Assembly: GCA_041687495.1 (NCBI GenBank)
Contig: JAWLBR010000028.1
Span: 1 to 32,359, forward strand
Direction: 5' to 3'
From: JAWLBR01 sp041687495
Lineage (GTDB): Bacteria; Bacillota; Limnochordia; DTU087; JAAYGB01
DNA length: 32,359 nt
Under the pieces are notes generated by a model. The model had not been told where the DNA came from, did no database searches, and worked only from the letters and a program-made list of their open reading frames with translations. The position numbers and the translations under genes were made by a program. This document shows, one piece after another, positions 1 through 7,433 of this stretch (the stretch's first letter is position 1; each line of letters opens with the position of its first letter).

Positions 1-432
1 TATCTCGCTGTGTACCGCCTCCAGCTTGGTAGTGAATTGCAGCCGTAGCCCGGCAGGTAAGACCTTTGTTGCTGAGGCTCTCACCGCGCCTCCCCAACTC
101 ATTTCGTCTGACTGCAATCCATATGTTCCGGTAACCTGACTGACAACGGCAGTAGCATCTCCGAGCCGTATCAGCGGGTAGATCCCCGCCTGCCATTGCA
201 GCGCTGCCGCCGTCCTTTGGTGGCTCAGCTGTGCCTGCTTTCGAATCACAGCCATTTCCCGACTTGCCGGCCCCCGAGAAAGGGCCATATCCATTGCCTG
301 CACCAAAGTGAGCCGTTCACTACCTCCCAACTCCTGGCCCGCTGCCACAGGCGCATGCATCTCAAGAGCTCCAAGAAGTCCAAAAAGCAGCAATAACAAC
401 TGTAGTGTCCCACATTCTCTTGCTATCCGCAC
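1..432 (-). CDS. TolC-family outer membrane efflux protein, N-terminal part
   Basis: This gene runs off the left edge; 144 codons are visible. It starts at a GTG (432-430) preceded by AGGAGG with nine bases of spacing. The first ~33 residues form a signal peptide: basic VRIARE, a leucine-rich core (LLLLLFGLLGAL), and a small-residue exit near PVAAG. The mature protein begins with SERLTLVQAMDMALSRGP, which resembles the LTLEEALxLAL opening of TolC/OEP proteins. It then has a helix rich in Q, A and R, and a stretch of alternating residues that would enter the barrel. TolC proteins form trimeric outer-membrane channels for RND or ABC exporters; no pump partner is visible. The family call rests on the opening motif and signal peptide only, because most of the protein lies outside the window. 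Confidence 0.6.
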   Translation of the reverse strand, partial: MRIARECGTLQLLLLLFGLLGALEMHAPVAAGQELGGSERLTLVQAMDMALSRGPASREMAVIRKQAQLSHQRTAAALQWQAGIYPLIRLGDATAVVSQVTGTYGLQSDEMSWGGAVRASATKVLPAGLRLQFTTKLEAVHSEI

Positions 433-776
433 AGAAACCAACCTCCTGAGGGCCGGAGTTCACCCACGGCTTTCCCAAACCGTCCACTTTCCCGTCCAGT
501 CGCGGCCTGTCTCCTGCTCCTAACTGATTGTGACTGATGCTGTTAGCGTCCCATAGACTATAGTGTATCTGTTATGCAGATGGGAAAATTGTCCTGCCAT
601 GTAGTCAACTTGGACCAAAAGGGGAAAAGAACGTGCAGAGTCTCGGTTCCAAGTATAGGTAAAAAGGGGATTCGCTTTTAGAACAGATATAGAGGAACTA
701 GCATTTGTCAGGAGAAGATTGGCATAGTAACTATGAATGTGACTAATGACACGCTACCCAACAAGAGGTGATCTCC
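433..776. other. Intergenic region between divergent genes
   Basis: This stretch of about 340 bases separates the TolC-like gene (minus) from the RAM-domain gene (plus), so it should hold both promoters. I see no convincing open frame. Weak promoter-like elements are present: a TTGTCA at 705-710 ahead of 777, and a symmetric ACTATAGT at 557-564 that could give a -10 on either strand. None has a good partner box at normal spacing. No tRNA, repeat array or strong hairpin is seen. Confidence 0.4.
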
Positions 777-1091
777 ATGCACGGTTCATCCCGCAAAGGA
801 TTTGTGTTCATTGCCGTCCATCCGGGTAAGGACGAGGTTGTTATCAAGCGCCTGAAGAATTTGCCTGAATGTCAAGAGATCCACACCATCACCGGCGAGC
901 ATGACCTGCTGGCCATAGTCAAAGTGAAACGGGGAATGCTCACTGACTCCACGGGCACCATCGTTGATTTGGTCAAGAAGAAGATTCGCACCATACCAGG
1001 AGTCGATGACACAGAGACAGTGATTAGTCAGGAATGCTTTTACCACGAAGATGATGACGATTCGGAAGCCGACTTGGACGATACACTCTAG
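777..1091 (+). CDS. Stand-alone Lrp/AsnC ligand-binding (RAM) domain protein
   Basis: This 104-residue protein matches the effector-binding half of Lrp/AsnC regulators. It has an opening beta strand (GFVFIAVHPGKDE), the helix VVIKRLKNLPECQEIH, the strand pair TITGEHDLLAIVKV, and a second helix (LVKKKIRTIPGVDDTETVI). There is no helix-turn-helix, so it cannot bind DNA alone. Stand-alone RAM proteins exist and may sense amino acids or pair with full Lrp proteins. The C-terminus is very acidic (HEDDDDSEADLDD). I chose ATG 777 because AAGAGGTGAT lies six bases upstream; an in-frame GTG at 768 falls inside that site. A strong terminator follows directly. The domain call is firm; ligand and partner are unknown. 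Confidence 0.8.
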   Translation: MHGSSRKGFVFIAVHPGKDEVVIKRLKNLPECQEIHTITGEHDLLAIVKVKRGMLTDSTGTIVDLVKKKIRTIPGVDDTETVISQECFYHEDDDDSEADLDDTL

Positions 1092-1106
1092 CTAACTCCA
1101 ATGAAG

Positions 1107-1133
1107 AGGCCGGGAAAATGCGCCCGGCCTTTT
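1107..1133 (+). terminator. Rho-independent terminator after the RAM-domain gene
   Basis: A perfect 8-bp stem, AGGCCGGG (1107-1114) with CCCGGCCT (1123-1130), has an 8-base loop and is followed by TTT. It lies 15 bases after the stop of the RAM gene and between convergent genes. Confidence 0.85.
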
Positions 1134-1140
1134 CGTCGAT

Positions 1141-1431
1141 CTAGACCATGTCTTCGTCAGCAATGAGACGCTCAGCTATCAACGCCGACAGATAGTCCAT
1201 TAAGTCCTCTACGGTTGCGATGGCCTCTTGCTCTGGCTGATGAAGTGTAATGCCAAACTCTCCCTCCACCTCATCGAGGAAGGCAAGCATCTCATCTTCG
1301 TCCATCAGCCCACCGTCTTGTTGACGCACCATGTCTTCGGGCTGAATCGCGTTGGATTCTGTGCGAGCAAATGCACCTAACATTTCAAGTAATCGCCCTT
1401 GGATATCGATGGTAGCCCCCTCCTGTTCCAC
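1141..1431 (-). CDS. Acyl-carrier-protein-like protein lacking the phosphopantetheine serine
   Basis: The protein is up to 96 residues, acidic and helical, with a segment (MLAFLDEVEGEFGITL) that aligns with helix II of acyl carrier proteins (VELVMALEEEFGIEI), followed by a helix-III/IV-like TVEDLMDYLSAL. Aligned on EFGI, the DSL motif that carries phosphopantetheine falls on DED (GLMDEDEM), so the serine is a glutamate. It therefore probably does not carry acyl groups and may be a structural or partner-binding relative. The GTG at 1431 has a poor ribosome site. A very strong GGAGGGGG (1422-1416) lies inside the frame, eight bases before an ATC codon at 1410, with no ATG, GTG or TTG there. The true start is therefore uncertain. 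Convergent with the RAM gene. The family call is by fold-like resemblance only. Confidence 0.5.
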   Translation of the reverse strand: MEQEGATIDIQGRLLEMLGAFARTESNAIQPEDMVRQQDGGLMDEDEMLAFLDEVEGEFGITLHQPEQEAIATVEDLMDYLSALIAERLIADEDMV

Positions 1432-1501
1432 CTGTTATCGGTGATAGTCTCCCTCCGCATCGAGGGGGGAATGCAGGAGGAGATTGGGTAACGTCCTTTC
1501 A

Positions 1502-1531
1502 TGGTCACGAATGGTACCTAAGTGCTATAAT
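1502..1531 (+). promoter_or_regulatory. Promoter of the IclR-family gene
   Basis: An extended -10 box TGCTATAAT (TATAAT at 1526-1531) is preceded by a -35-like TGGTCA (1502-1507) at 18-base spacing. It lies about 50 bases before the start at 1584. The -10 is perfect; the -35 matches four of six bases. Confidence 0.6.
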
Positions 1532-1583
1532 GTAAAGCGATATCACCAACTGGTTTGGGACAATTGGAAGTGGAGGAACTAGC

Positions 1584-2393
1584 ATGGCAGATGTGGTCGA
1601 ACGCAGGAATATTGTCCAGGCTGTGGAAAGGGCTTTGGACTTACTGGTTATCCTGGCTCAACAGGGAAAACCCATTTCAGTGACGGAGGCTGCGACTCTA
1701 GCAGGCTTAAAGCTGAGTACCGCCCACCGCCTGCTCAATACCATGGTGCTGAAGGGGTTTGTGGAGCAGGAGCCAGATACAAGCCGCTACCGTTTGGGTG
1801 TAGCAGCCATCCGTCTAGGTGGAGCCGCTGTAGAACATATGGACATCCACACCATCTCCCGGCCGTATCTAGAACAACTAGCCTCTACTACCGAGGAAAC
1901 AGTCAATCTAGCTCTATTGGACGGGAGCGAAGTGGTGTACATCGACCAAATCGAGTCAAGCCAGATGGTTGTCGTGAACATGTTCGCGCGGGTCGGGAAT
2001 CGGGGACCAGCCTACTGCACCGGTTCAGGTAAAGCTCTGCTGGCGGCACTTCCCGATGAAGAGCTGGAAGATATTATCCAAACCATTGAGTTTGTTAAGT
2101 TCACCAGCGAAACTATTGACACTCCTGAGATGCTGAGAAAAGAAATTGACAAGATCCGCAAAGACGGATACTCGCTGGATTTGGGTGAGCGGGATGAAGG
2201 AGTACGCTGCGTTGCGGTGCCAATTATGAATCAACACGGACTGGCGGAAGCTGCCGTTAGTGTCGCTGGACCGAGCCATCGTCTCACTAACTTTTACCTT
2301 AACCATGAGCTAATTCGACTGGTTCAGGATACCGCCCATACCATCACAGGAAGAATCGGAGGATCTGCCTTTGGCAGCAGACCCTCCGAATGA
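1584..2393 (+). CDS. IclR-family transcriptional regulator
   Basis: This 269-residue protein has the standard IclR layout. An N-terminal winged helix-turn-helix spans about residues 10-70 (ERALDLLVILAQQGKPISVTEAA... LKLSTAHRLLNTMVLKGFV). A C-terminal effector domain follows, including LLDGSEVVYIDQIES, GNRGPAYCTGSGKALLA, and the closing GVRCVAVPIMNQHG/AEAAVSVAGPSHRL. The PAYCTGSGKALLA segment is the family's ligand-pocket signature. The ATG at 1584 follows GTGGAGGAACTAGC, and a TATAAT box lies about 55 bases upstream. Such regulators usually control catabolic genes for aromatic acids, sugar acids or glyoxylate. No matching pathway is adjacent, although uronate- and fucose-isomerase-like genes lie about 14 kb away. 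Family certain, target unknown. Confidence 0.92.
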   Translation: MADVVERRNIVQAVERALDLLVILAQQGKPISVTEAATLAGLKLSTAHRLLNTMVLKGFVEQEPDTSRYRLGVAAIRLGGAAVEHMDIHTISRPYLEQLASTTEETVNLALLDGSEVVYIDQIESSQMVVVNMFARVGNRGPAYCTGSGKALLAALPDEELEDIIQTIEFVKFTSETIDTPEMLRKEIDKIRKDGYSLDLGERDEGVRCVAVPIMNQHGLAEAAVSVAGPSHRLTNFYLNHELIRLVQDTAHTITGRIGGSAFGSRPSE

Positions 2394-2397
2394 TGAC

Positions 2398-2421
2398 CAG
2401 AGGGCACGTCAGCGCCCTCTG
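2398..2421. terminator. Hairpin between convergent IclR and HAD genes
   Basis: An 8-bp perfect stem, CAGAGGGC (2398-2405) and GCCCTCTG (2414-2421), has an 8-base loop. It sits five bases after the IclR stop and between tail-to-tail genes. There is no clear T tract on either side, so it is only a probable terminator. Confidence 0.5.
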
Positions 2422-2450
2422 CCACCCCGGCGCACTGGCGAGCGCGTCCA

Positions 2451-3158
2451 TCAGTCAATTTTCTGTCGCAGCTGCCGAGCTAGTGCTTGCAGGTCGCCTC
2501 GGCCGTCTGGTTTGAGATCGGACTGCCCTCGATCGATCAGGAAGCGATCCACCAAGAACGTCTCCATCCCCACCTTAGCCGCCACGAGGTCCTCTTCGAC
2601 ATCATTGCCGGCCATGAGGCATTCCTCTGGCTTGACTCCAAGGCGCTCAGCCACTTCCACATAAAACCGAGGATTAGGCTTACAGAAGTGCATAGTCTCA
2701 TAGCTGGTGACCAAACTAAATTCCCGGTCACCGAGTCCCGCCCACTCAACCCTTTGGAGAATTGCACTTTCGGGGAACACTGGATTAGTGGCAATTGCTA
2801 CCTTAATGCCCAGTGTCCGAGCAGTATCTACCAGCTCACCGGCTCCTGCCACCGGCTCAGTCAACTCTTGCAAGGAGCCAAACTGGTCTGCGTAGAACTG
2901 TTCAAATCGAGGCATGAGCTCTTGCGGGGATAACCGCAGACCGGAAAAGAAGTTGGCGATAAACACTTCTTCGTTGGTTGTCTGCGGGTCGTTGCTGATC
3001 ACCATGGCCTCGGTCGCCTCCCAGATTCGCTTGTACATAGCGTCTGGAGGCAGAATGTCTTGAAACTGTGCCGTCAGCAAGCGGAAATAGGACTTAATAA
3101 AGATCTCCCATTCCATTCCCAGCAACGTCCCATCTAAATCTAGCAAAAGAGCTTTCAT
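2451..3158 (-). CDS. HAD-superfamily hydrolase (phosphatase-like)
   Basis: This 235-residue protein has the four HAD motifs. Motif I is LLLDLDGTLL with the nucleophile Asp7 and acid/base Asp9. Motif II is AIATNP. The motif III lysine is in CKPNPRFYVEVAERLG, and motif IV is CLMAGNDVEEDLVAAK. A helical cap between motifs I and II (residues ~15-100) suggests a C1-cap, phosphoglycolate-phosphatase-like enzyme acting on a small phosphorylated metabolite in the cytoplasm. The start ATG at 3158 is the only sensible one, because MKALLLDLDGT is the usual beginning of the fold. It is transcribed towards the IclR gene and divergently from the small HisKA-like gene. The substrate cannot be read from sequence. 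Confidence 0.88.
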   Translation of the reverse strand: MKALLLDLDGTLLGMEWEIFIKSYFRLLTAQFQDILPPDAMYKRIWEATEAMVISNDPQTTNEEVFIANFFSGLRLSPQELMPRFEQFYADQFGSLQELTEPVAGAGELVDTARTLGIKVAIATNPVFPESAILQRVEWAGLGDREFSLVTSYETMHFCKPNPRFYVEVAERLGVKPEECLMAGNDVEEDLVAAKVGMETFLVDRFLIDRGQSDLKPDGRGDLQALARQLRQKID

Positions 3159-3225
3159 TTTCTAACGGCGCTATGGCAAAACTGCCTCAGCGCCTGCACC
3201 TCCCTGTCTATCCGCCTAGATTACC

Positions 3226-3486
3226 ATGAAGGAGTTGGCCATCTTGCCTGCAAAACCCTCCACTCCATGCGAACTTTCAGAGCCAGCAGCACCGGTGAAT
3301 AGCCTAACCTCAATTATCCACGACATACGCAACCCACTGGCTTCAGTCCGGGCTTCAGCCCAACTTGGCACCATCCTCGCCAAAGATAATGAGCGCTTGG
3401 CTCAGCTCTTTGCCCAGATTATCCAGGATGCAGACCGCACCAGCGCTCAGGTCGACCGACTGCGGACCCTGCAGGATTCCGATTGA
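3226..3486 (+). CDS. Isolated histidine-kinase dimerisation/phosphoacceptor (HisKA-like) domain
   Basis: The protein has only 86 residues. After a low-complexity proline- and alanine-rich start it holds LTSIIHDIRNPLASVRASAQLG, a textbook H-box with the phosphoacceptor at His32. The helix LAQLFAQIIQDADRTSAQVDRL then fits the second DHp helix. There is no sensor, HAMP or ATP-binding domain, and the frame ends 20 residues later. The H-box resembles those of sporulation and NtrB-type kinases (HEIRNPL). It could be a phosphotransfer protein (Spo0B-like in principle), a dimerisation inhibitor of another kinase, or a surviving fragment. No clear ribosome site precedes ATG 3226. It diverges from the HAD gene and is followed by a hairpin at 3512. 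The H-box is convincing; whether the gene is functional is open. Confidence 0.6.
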   Translation: MKELAILPAKPSTPCELSEPAAPVNSLTSIIHDIRNPLASVRASAQLGTILAKDNERLAQLFAQIIQDADRTSAQVDRLRTLQDSD

Positions 3487-3511
3487 GGCTCAGTCTCTCC
3501 AGTGATGCAAA

Positions 3512-3546
3512 CAGCCCGGATAACCTATCGCTGGTTACCCGGGCTG
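3512..3546 (-). terminator. Terminator of the Ppx/GppA gene, possibly bidirectional
   Basis: CAGCCCGG (3512-3519) pairs with CCGGGCTG (3539-3546). The stem extends inward through ATAACC/GGTTAC with one mismatch. It lies between convergent genes. Read on the minus strand it follows the phosphatase stop and is followed by TTTG; on the plus strand no T run follows. Confidence 0.7.
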
Positions 3547-3560
3547 CCCCCTTGTCTCAT

Positions 3561-5090
3561 CTAGTACGGGACTATTTCTAAACCTCGTCCAAAAAGTCTT
3601 GCAAACTCGCTGGCCGATCTCATAGCATCATTGAGCTCAAGTTCAGCCCCCCGTCGGGTCTTGGCCTGAACCAACACCCTTTCACCCTCGACCTCGCACT
3701 TAACAAAGGTCACCGCCTTGATGCTGCAGCGATCCAGACTATTGGCTATTCGCAGGAGCATCCCCAACCGTTCGATCATCTCAGTATCGTTGGGTTGCAG
3801 CGGTCCCGCAGGTTCCATATATTCCTCGATCCCGGTCCACACATAGTTACGAAAATGGGCCGCAGCCACATAAGCAGAAATCACCATCTCCCGGTGATCT
3901 AGCCCATTGAGGCGGGCTCGGGTAATCAGGTAGAGACTGTGGCGGTCATGATCTGTGTAATTAATCGCGATTCCGGCATCATGCAGCAGAGCGCTAACTA
4001 GTAGGATCCGCCGCTCATAGGGTCCATACCCATGGACATCCTTAAGTTGGTCAAACAAGCTCAAAGCCAAGTTGGAGACATGCCGGGCATGGGGTTCTTG
4101 CATCCCGTAATACCGCATCAAGTTATCGATGCTGTACATCAGTACGCTGGGAACCAACGGATCCCCTTGTTTCGGAAAAAGGTACTCAAAGAGTAAACCG
4201 TCCCGGAGGCCGGTTCCGGAGGTAACCAGTGTGTCAAACCCACCTTCCTCCATCAAGGCGTAGACTATGCTGATGCCTGCCACAATGATGTCTGCCCGGT
4301 CTTCAGATACCCCGGGAACTGCTTTACGCTCGTTGGCATCCATAGCTGCCAGTTGAAGCAAGATCTCTTTGACATCTTTTTTCTGCAGGACATAGTCCTG
4401 GGTTCGATCGGGGCGGTAGTTCTTGCGCTTGCGATCAATTCGTGATAGGCTGCGCAGTGTTCCTCCCATTCCGACCACAGGCAGTCCTTGGGCTGATTTG
4501 ATCCATGGGTACGAGGAAAACTTCTGCCTCAGGAACTCCACCATGGATTCCAAGGCCTCTACAGACATCGCTTGATCACAATCAAACCGTTCAGTCAGAT
4601 TGATAGTCCCTAAAGGGAAATTGCCGTCGTTGAGCAGTTGTCGATCCTCGAATCTGACGATTTCGGTGCTTCCTCCACCCACATCCACACTCACCGCGCT
4701 GCCAACATGCATGGTGTTGACAACACCTAAATATCCATAATATGCTTCCTCAGAGCCAGACAAGATGCGGAAGTTGAGCCCCGATGTCTGGCGCAACAGT
4801 TTCAGAAAATCTTCCCGGTTGGGGGCCATTCTGGTGGCAGCCGTTGCGATGGGGATGATAGTCTCAACTTTTAGCTCTTGGCACAACGACACAAACAGTT
4901 TAATTGTGTCTACTGCATGATTCATCGCCTTATCCGACAGGGCTTTCCCCTCAGTCAAACTCTCCGCCAGACGGACCGATTCCCTGATGTCCTCCACCTG
5001 GTGGTAGGCGCCGTCTTCAGCGATCTGGACCACCACTAAGCGAACTGAGTTAGAACCAAGGTCAATAATCGCTACCCTTCGCTTCACCAT
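3561..5090 (-). CDS. ppx: Ppx/GppA-family phosphatase with C-terminal HD domain
   Basis: This 509-residue cytoplasmic protein has the full Ppx/GppA layout. An actin-like ATPase fold has phosphate-binding loop 1 (AIIDLGSNSVRLVV, residues 7-20), then IATAATRMAPN, then loop 2 (VDVGGGSTEIVRF), GMGGTLRSLSRI, and SGTGLRDGLLFEYL. A C-terminal HD-type helical domain carries LLVSALLHDAGIAINYTDHDRHS with His370-Asp371. The family hydrolyses polyphosphate or the guanosine pentaphosphate pppGpp, so it links phosphate storage with the stringent response. Length matches E. coli Ppx/GppA. ATG 5090 is preceded by GGGAAGTGG. It is transcribed divergently from the gene at 5258 and stands alone. Family certain; polyphosphate versus pppGpp preference is not readable. 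Confidence 0.93.
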   Translation of the reverse strand: MVKRRVAIIDLGSNSVRLVVVQIAEDGAYHQVEDIRESVRLAESLTEGKALSDKAMNHAVDTIKLFVSLCQELKVETIIPIATAATRMAPNREDFLKLLRQTSGLNFRILSGSEEAYYGYLGVVNTMHVGSAVSVDVGGGSTEIVRFEDRQLLNDGNFPLGTINLTERFDCDQAMSVEALESMVEFLRQKFSSYPWIKSAQGLPVVGMGGTLRSLSRIDRKRKNYRPDRTQDYVLQKKDVKEILLQLAAMDANERKAVPGVSEDRADIIVAGISIVYALMEEGGFDTLVTSGTGLRDGLLFEYLFPKQGDPLVPSVLMYSIDNLMRYYGMQEPHARHVSNLALSLFDQLKDVHGYGPYERRILLVSALLHDAGIAINYTDHDRHSLYLITRARLNGLDHREMVISAYVAAAHFRNYVWTGIEEYMEPAGPLQPNDTEMIERLGMLLRIANSLDRCSIKAVTFVKCEVEGERVLVQAKTRRGAELELNDAMRSASEFARLFGRGLEIVPY

Positions 5091-5257
5091 GTACCACTTC
5101 CCACTCGAAGACTAAAACTACACTTCTTGAAGCGCGGGCTATAACCTGCAACCAAGTTGGTGAACAATATGCGAAAAGAACTTTGCATAAGCTGAATAAC
5201 CAATGCACTTTCCGGCAATAACTGGGGATACGTCAACCAATCCAGGAGGTCGTTATC

Positions 5258-5659
5258 ATGAATATATCTCTTACCACCCTGCGTAAAGCGGCAGCTTTGA
5301 TCAAACAAGCCAACAGAAGTCAACCCCAGCTTCTGATCCAGCTGGAGAGGGCAAGGGTCAGCAACGAGTTCCGCCAGGAGATGTTTGTGGATACCCTAGC
5401 CTTGACTGCCGAAACACTCATCGGTACCAAAGAACTGAACACCGGCGATGCCCAGGTACTCAGATCAGTCCTCTACGCTGCGGTTGAGGCTGATATCCCT
5501 TCGCTAAAGGCCATGGTAGGCTTCACTAGCCTGATGGCGGGAAAGTCTCAGCGCTCACTTAGCAACGGTGCGGGACGAAAGCTGCCGGGAGCCAAGGTAA
5601 GTGCCTTTTATTCCATCGATGCTCCGCATAGTGAACTGCACCACTGGTCCCATACCTAG
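5258..5659 (+). CDS. Protein of unknown function
   Basis: I do not recognise this 133-residue protein. ATG 5258 follows a strong CAGGAGGTCGTTATC site, which makes translation likely. Residues ~1-100 look like a helical, soluble domain (LTTLRKAAALIKQANRSQP, LALTAETLIG, VLRSVLYAAVEADIPSLKAMVGF). There is no signal peptide or membrane segment. The last ~30 residues read differently, are rich in S, H and W, and lie antisense to the end of the next gene. The two frames overlap tail to tail by 105 bases, so either this tail or the neighbour's tail is probably a recent extension. The gene diverges from the Ppx/GppA gene. No function is proposed. Confidence 0.65.
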   Translation: MNISLTTLRKAAALIKQANRSQPQLLIQLERARVSNEFRQEMFVDTLALTAETLIGTKELNTGDAQVLRSVLYAAVEADIPSLKAMVGFTSLMAGKSQRSLSNGAGRKLPGAKVSAFYSIDAPHSELHHWSHT

Positions 5660-6220
5660 AGCTGACACAACGGTGCCAATGCCGACAGTGCCGCCCAGGA
5701 AGAAACCGACGATCAAGACAGTGAGCTCAATGGCCGTGCGAATAAACCTGATAGACTTACCGGACATTTGGGACAGGCCCAGCATCAACCCATCTCTGGG
5801 TCCTGCTCCCAAGCTGGCACTGATGTAGACACCGACGCCAACTCCTCCTATGAGCACACCCAACACAACTGCTAGTAGTTGGGTCGGGAGGGTCATAATC
5901 TCCATCCCAGATATCTTTGCCAAAAAAAAGTCCACAAAGAACCCTACGAAAACCATGTTCATTACTGTGCCAAAGCCTGGTTTCTGCCGAAAAAACAGGA
6001 ATGCCGCAGTAAGAATGGCAAAGCCAACGACCTGAGTTACCCGGCCAATGGACAGACCGACCAGCCCAGCTATTCCTTGATGGAAGACTGTCCATGGCTG
6101 AGCCCCGATGCCCGCATGCACCGTAAGTGCCAAGCCTAAGCTCACTCCCACCAGACCGATCATTAACACAGCAAACCGAAGTGCAAAGTTAACCAACTTG
6201 CTTTGTGTTTCCTCACTCAC
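5555..6220 (-). CDS. YczE/YyaS-like integral membrane protein
   Basis: The protein has 221 residues and five or six hydrophobic segments: FALRFAVLMIGLVGVSLGLALTVH, VTQVVGFAILTAAFLFF, MNMVFVGFFVDFFL, LLAVVLGVLIGGVGVGVYI, and LTVLIVGFFLGGTVGIGTVV. Conserved features of the YczE/YyaS/YitT-like family are visible: GIGAQPWTVFHQGIA near residue 35, ASLGAGPRDGLMLGLS in the middle, and GIGTVVSALGMGPVVQ near the end. The role of these proteins is poorly known; B. subtilis YczE is needed for some non-ribosomal peptide synthesis. The start is GTG at 6220, preceded by AGGGGGAAAAACA. The C-terminal ~28 residues after VVQFTMR look non-conserved and overlap the convergent gene. Confidence 0.82.
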   Translation of the reverse strand: MSEETQSKLVNFALRFAVLMIGLVGVSLGLALTVHAGIGAQPWTVFHQGIAGLVGLSIGRVTQVVGFAILTAAFLFFRQKPGFGTVMNMVFVGFFVDFFLAKISGMEIMTLPTQLLAVVLGVLIGGVGVGVYISASLGAGPRDGLMLGLSQMSGKSIRFIRTAIELTVLIVGFFLGGTVGIGTVVSALGMGPVVQFTMRSIDGIKGTYLGSRQLSSRTVAK

Positions 6221-6358
6221 TGTTTTTCCCCCTGACTCTCTGCGTTTTCCATAGTATCCCGCTCCACGGCATATAAAGGAGGGTTTCTGCTACCTCCGTT
6301 GTATGGTTAAGTCAGACCCGAGCCTTAGGCGGGATACTGACCAAGAGGGGGCAGTTTT

Positions 6359-7411
6359 ATGTCGAAAACAAGACGGCACTTCAGTACGAGACCAGAAAGT
6401 CCCCCCACCCTGCGTCACACTGCCCACACCACCAATGTATGGTATGGATTCATTCTAGCACTCCTGATTGCCGTTGTCAGTTGGTTTCTGGGCAAAAGGC
6501 TTCCAGTTGTTGGCGGACCGGTGTTTGGCATTGTCCTAGGGATGCTTGTAGGCAGCCTTGTCCGGCAGCCACATGTTATTCAGCCGGGAGTGAGGTTTGC
6601 TTCGAAGCAGCTGCTCCAGTCAGCTATTATCCTTCTTGGTGGCGGACTAAGCTTGCGGCAGGTTTGGCTCGTAGGGTCCGGGTCTGTTGTGGTGATGCTC
6701 ACCACGCTGGTAAGCGCCTTTGTGGTGGCTGTTGTTGTAGGGAAATGGCTGCGGGTTTCGGATAATCTTATTAGCCTTGTGGGGGTTGGAACCGCCATAT
6801 GCGGCGGCTCCGCCATTGCCGCGATTGCCCCTATTATCTCCGCTGATGACAATGAAATCGCCTATTCCATATCCACCATATTCTTCTTTAATGTGTTAGC
6901 TGTTCTAATTTTCCCGCCTCTGGGGCACGCCCTCGCAATGTCCGCTGAATCTTTCGGGCTTTGGGCGGGAACCGCCATCAATGATACTTCCTCAGTGGTG
7001 GCAGCTGGCTACGCATTTAGCCAAGCTGCCGGCGAACATGCCACAATCGTCAAGCTGACGCGCACCACGATGATCATCCCCATTGCCGGTCTGTTTGCCC
7101 TGAAAGTAGCCATCACCCATCGGCGCAGACGCACCGACTCTGAATACCAGCTGCGAGCCATTTTCCCTTGGTTTATCCTTTGGTTTCTGCTGGCGTCACT
7201 GCTTCACACCATCGGGGTCATCGGTCCCGAACTGGGTAGAATCTGTACCGCCATCGGCAAGTTTATGATCATCGTCGCTCTGGCCGGGGTCGGACTGGGG
7301 GCAAACCTGGGAGAAATAATCCGTACCGGAGTTAAGCCGCTGCTTCTCGGCCTAACTGTATGGGCCGCTGTTGCAGCCACCAGCTTGCTAGTACAGCATC
7401 TTCTGGGGTGA
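6359..7411 (+). CDS. YeiH/UPF0324-family putative anion (sulfate-type) exporter
   Basis: This 350-residue membrane protein has about ten hydrophobic helices after a basic 26-residue tail. Family signatures are VVGGPVFGIVLGMLVGSL, LLQSAIILLGGGLSL, GVGTAICGGSAIAAIAPII, WAGTAINDTSSVVAAGYAF, and KFMIIVALAGVGLGANL. These are the conserved blocks of the YeiH family, whose members are annotated as putative sulfate exporters on limited evidence. ATG 6359 has AGAGGGGG upstream. A TTG-start gene follows 22 bases downstream with its own ribosome site, so the pair is probably one transcript. No LysR regulator or sulfur gene is adjacent. Membrane family certain, substrate not. Confidence 0.88.
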   Translation: MSKTRRHFSTRPESPPTLRHTAHTTNVWYGFILALLIAVVSWFLGKRLPVVGGPVFGIVLGMLVGSLVRQPHVIQPGVRFASKQLLQSAIILLGGGLSLRQVWLVGSGSVVVMLTTLVSAFVVAVVVGKWLRVSDNLISLVGVGTAICGGSAIAAIAPIISADDNEIAYSISTIFFFNVLAVLIFPPLGHALAMSAESFGLWAGTAINDTSSVVAAGYAFSQAAGEHATIVKLTRTTMIIPIAGLFALKVAITHRRRRTDSEYQLRAIFPWFILWFLLASLLHTIGVIGPELGRICTAIGKFMIIVALAGVGLGANLGEIIRTGVKPLLLGLTVWAAVAATSLLVQHLLG

Positions 7412-7433
7412 GAGATGGGCAGGAGGAGATACT

